This document shows, piece by piece, positions 62,154 to 64,000 of a stretch of 64,000 bases of DNA. The position numbers were made by a program, and so were the translations under genes. Under the pieces are notes generated by a model that saw only the letters and a program-made list of their open reading frames with translations, did not search any database and was not told the DNA's origin. The stretch lies in NCBI GenBank assembly GCA_002422605.1, contig DISW01000001.1:1-64000 (forward strand), given 5' to 3'. How positions within the stretch are numbered: the stretch's first letter is position 1; each line of letters opens with the position of its first letter. Source of the stretch: Bacteriovoracaceae bacterium UBA6200. Its GTDB lineage: Bacteria > Bdellovibrionota > Bacteriovoracia > Bacteriovoracales > Bacteriovoracaceae.

Positions 62154-62996
62154 ATGTACTGTATCGACTCCATTCTCAGGAATGGCGAAACTATTCATTA
62201 CATCAATTGTGAGCGGGATGCTTCCATTGTCATCCTCTTGCATGGTTTTCCGGATAACGGCTTTGGTTGGGATCACCAGATTGAATCCTTGAAGGAAGAC
62301 TTCCACGTGGTTGTTCCCTTTATGCCCGGGACTCTCAATGGAAATATTGTTCGCGACGAAAGATTAACAAGTCATGAACTTAAGCTCGATGTCCTGGATA
62401 TCATCTCCCGGATCCGCAAAACGAATTCTCATAAAATTTATATCCTTGGGCATGATCTTGGATGTTTCCTGGGGAATTCTCTCGTTACTGAATTAAATAA
62501 TGAGGTCAATGGACTTATCCATATTAATGGCCTGGGTTTAGAGCAGTTTGTCGACCGCAAAATGAGTTTCACTCAATGGGCCAAATCGTCCTATGTTCTT
62601 TTGTTTCAATTCTCATTGATTCGACGTCTGGTAAAAGAGACGTTCTTTAAATTTATTCTCAAAAAAGCTTATACCAAATCTATTGTGCCGGAAGCTGATT
62701 CCATTTTAAAAAATGATCGAAGAGTATTAAGTACGATTGCCATTTATAAGCATCTTTTTCGAACAGCAGTGAAACTGGTGGGAAAGAAAGTAACAAAGAT
62801 CTCAATACCGACTTTACTTATTTGGGGTAAGGATGATGCATTTTTAAATATTCCCTCTGTCCGTGAAGTTGAACGATTTTATGATCGGGGGAGTATACGC
62901 ATTCTCGATGGTGGGCATTGGTTAACTCGCTCGCACCCTGTTCAAATAAACCGAATCATCCGAAAAACTCTTGGTCTTTGGGAAGAGCGTTTATGA
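62154..62996 (+). CDS. Alpha/beta hydrolase, epoxide-hydrolase-like
   Basis: 280 residues starting right after the previous stop. LLHGFPDNGFGW is the oxyanion loop, GHDLGCFLG the nucleophile elbow with Asp in place of Ser (as in epoxide hydrolases and dehalogenases), GKDDAFLN the acid and GGHWL the His. Possibly opens an epoxide or cleaves a product of the neighbouring oxygenase or desaturases. Confidence 0.8.
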   Translation: MYCIDSILRNGETIHYINCERDASIVILLHGFPDNGFGWDHQIESLKEDFHVVVPFMPGTLNGNIVRDERLTSHELKLDVLDIISRIRKTNSHKIYILGHDLGCFLGNSLVTELNNEVNGLIHINGLGLEQFVDRKMSFTQWAKSSYVLLFQFSLIRRLVKETFFKFILKKAYTKSIVPEADSILKNDRRVLSTIAIYKHLFRTAVKLVGKKVTKISIPTLLIWGKDDAFLNIPSVREVERFYDRGSIRILDGGHWLTRSHPVQINRIIRKTLGLWEERL

Positions 62997-63808
62997 ATAA
63001 ATTTAAAAAGAACCCTCAATATCTTCTTTTTTACTGTCTCTATTCACTCATTTTATTTGTTTCAGTTGATATTATGCTCTTTATTGTGAAAGGTGGGATT
63101 GATTTTAACTTTAGCTTCGAAAAAACTGATGTTCTCTTTGTTCTTTTGCCAATCTTTTTCTGTGGCCTTCCTTCAAGCATCATGCACAACTGCGCACATA
63201 AAAACATTAAGCCCCTTTGGTTGAATAATCTCTTAGGCGAGTTCTGCGGTTTATTCATGATCTATGGATTTAAGGGATTTGCCCTGGCCCATATGTTTCA
63301 TCATCTTCATCCGGACGATCCTCAAATGGATCCTCATCCGCCACAAGGAAAGAACTTCTTGAAATTCGTTGTCTCTCCTATTAAGTCAACATTGGTTGTG
63401 GTTGAACGGGCCTATTATGGGATTTACGGGAAAAATGAAAAGACCAAGAGAAGCATTCTTATCCAATTAGTCCTTTTTAATCTTTGCTTAATCGCACGTA
63501 CTCTTTTCTGGTTTCTTCTGTTGGGTCCGAAATATTTCTTAATTGGCTATTTGCCGGTGTATCTTGCGAATATTTTTGTTTTTGCTCACATTAACTTCGC
63601 GGCCCATCGAGAAAGAGATGATGGCCAAAATGAAATCATTAATATTAATCATAATCTTTATTATAAATTTGTTAATGTCGTTTCGTTTGGTGGGTACTTT
63701 CATAAGACCCATCATTTGAAGCCGGGACTCTTTAATCCCTCTAAAATATCAGTAGATGAATCCAAACAACTCTTAACTTACTTATCGTTTAATCGGACTA
63801 AGTTATGA
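62993..63808 (+). CDS. Membrane fatty-acid desaturase-like protein
   Basis: 271 residues from the ATG at 62993; the longer frame from 62918 is a shadow of the previous gene. Three His boxes are HNCAH, HMFHHLH and HKTHH, as in di-iron membrane desaturases or hydroxylases, with hydrophobic helices between. It overlaps the hydrolase gene by four bases and the next gene by four. Substrate probably an acyl chain. Confidence 0.8.
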   Translation: MNKFKKNPQYLLFYCLYSLILFVSVDIMLFIVKGGIDFNFSFEKTDVLFVLLPIFFCGLPSSIMHNCAHKNIKPLWLNNLLGEFCGLFMIYGFKGFALAHMFHHLHPDDPQMDPHPPQGKNFLKFVVSPIKSTLVVVERAYYGIYGKNEKTKRSILIQLVLFNLCLIARTLFWFLLLGPKYFLIGYLPVYLANIFVFAHINFAAHRERDDGQNEIININHNLYYKFVNVVSFGGYFHKTHHLKPGLFNPSKISVDESKQLLTYLSFNRTKL

Positions 63809-64000
63809 ACATGTTTAAAAAGAACCCGAATTATTTATTAAAATCATTCATTTTCAATTCAATTTTTTTTGGCATTTTAAATATTTTGCTTTTTAAGTTC
63901 AGAGAATTTGATCGCTTTTCCCTGTCTTACTTTTCATTATTGTTAATTATAACTGGTCTGATCATTGGGCTCATAAGTGCTACCGCTTTTCATAATGCCA
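63805..64000 (+). CDS. Second desaturase-like protein, 3' partial
   Basis: The first 65 residues are visible. The start MNMFKKNPNYLL parallels MNKFKKNPQYLL of the upstream gene, with two hydrophobic helices and the beginning of a His box (ATAFHNA). It is a paralogue of 62993-63808, cut by the window end. Confidence 0.7.
   Translation, partial: MNMFKKNPNYLLKSFIFNSIFFGILNILLFKFREFDRFSLSYFSLLLIITGLIIGLISATAFHNA

Noticed and set aside
62918..62992. Longer start for the desaturase
   Set aside because: It overlaps the hydrolase coding sequence, and the paralogue at 63805 starts at the position equivalent to 62993.
1..64000. CRISPR array, rRNA or tRNA genes
   Set aside because: I looked for regularly spaced repeats and for conserved rRNA and tRNA signatures on both strands and saw none.

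Overview
The window looks like chromosomal DNA of a low-GC Gram-negative bacterium. Many lipoproteins and signal peptides, an RND metal efflux system, an sigma-54 activator and secreted enzymes of the kind seen in predatory bacteria suggest the Bdellovibrionota (Bacteriovorax or Halobacteriovorax-like). That placement is an inference from gene content and A+T-rich codon use; no rRNA or tRNA gene is visible.

The dominant feature is a pair of related integrative-conjugative elements in the same orientation. Element 1 runs from before base 1 to about 13.5 kb, with an AbiE-type toxin-antitoxin (TA) pair to 15.4 kb. Element 2 runs from about 36.16 to 51.15 kb. Each carries the same gene order: a large exported protein with a calcium-loop-like segment, VirB2-like pilin, VirB3/TraL, VirB4/TraC ATPase, VirB5-like coiled coil, VirB6-like channel, VirB8/TraE-like, TraK/VirB9-like, VirB10/TraB-like, VirB7-like lipoprotein and VirD4/TraD-like coupling ATPase. 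Then follow a winged-helix + PD-(D/E)XK-like candidate relaxase, a nested palindrome (candidate oriT), a small AT-hook-like protein, SSB, an Xis-like HTH protein and a tyrosine integrase. The two copies are clearly diverged; element 1 is visibly more A+T-rich. Neither has a VirB11, a VirB1 or a recognisable HUH relaxase. After the integrase each carries a different TA-like cassette: AbiEi/AbiEii in element 1, a small antitoxin-like ORF plus PIN-domain protein in element 2. Element 2 begins with a good sigma-54-type promoter and a small zinc-ribbon gene.

Between the elements (15.4-36 kb) lie: gene remnants and a tiny exported peptide; a duplicated unit of small Cys-rich exported protein plus secreted protein-glutaminase-like enzyme (16.3-19 kb); an L,D-transpeptidase-like protein; a minus-strand heavy-metal operon of CzcI-like protein, CzcC, short CzcB-like adaptor, CzcA, His-rich YHS lipoprotein and a P1B-2 Zn/Cd ATPase (28.8-20.8 kb); and a plus-strand operon from a sigma-54 promoter with a peptide-binding protein, histidine kinase, NtrC-type regulator, hydrolase and ICMT-like methyltransferase (29.2-35.2 kb). 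Two VOC/glyoxalase-like homologues sit on either side of element 2, pointing outward.

After element 2 come decayed genes (51.7-52.4 kb), a WD40 protein, a Gly/Thr-repeat lipoprotein, a chemoreceptor with a NIT-like sensor, an HTH regulator fused in frame to an exported domain, an MFS transporter, and at the right edge an AurF-like diiron oxygenase, alpha/beta hydrolase and two membrane fatty-acid desaturases (the last cut by the window end).
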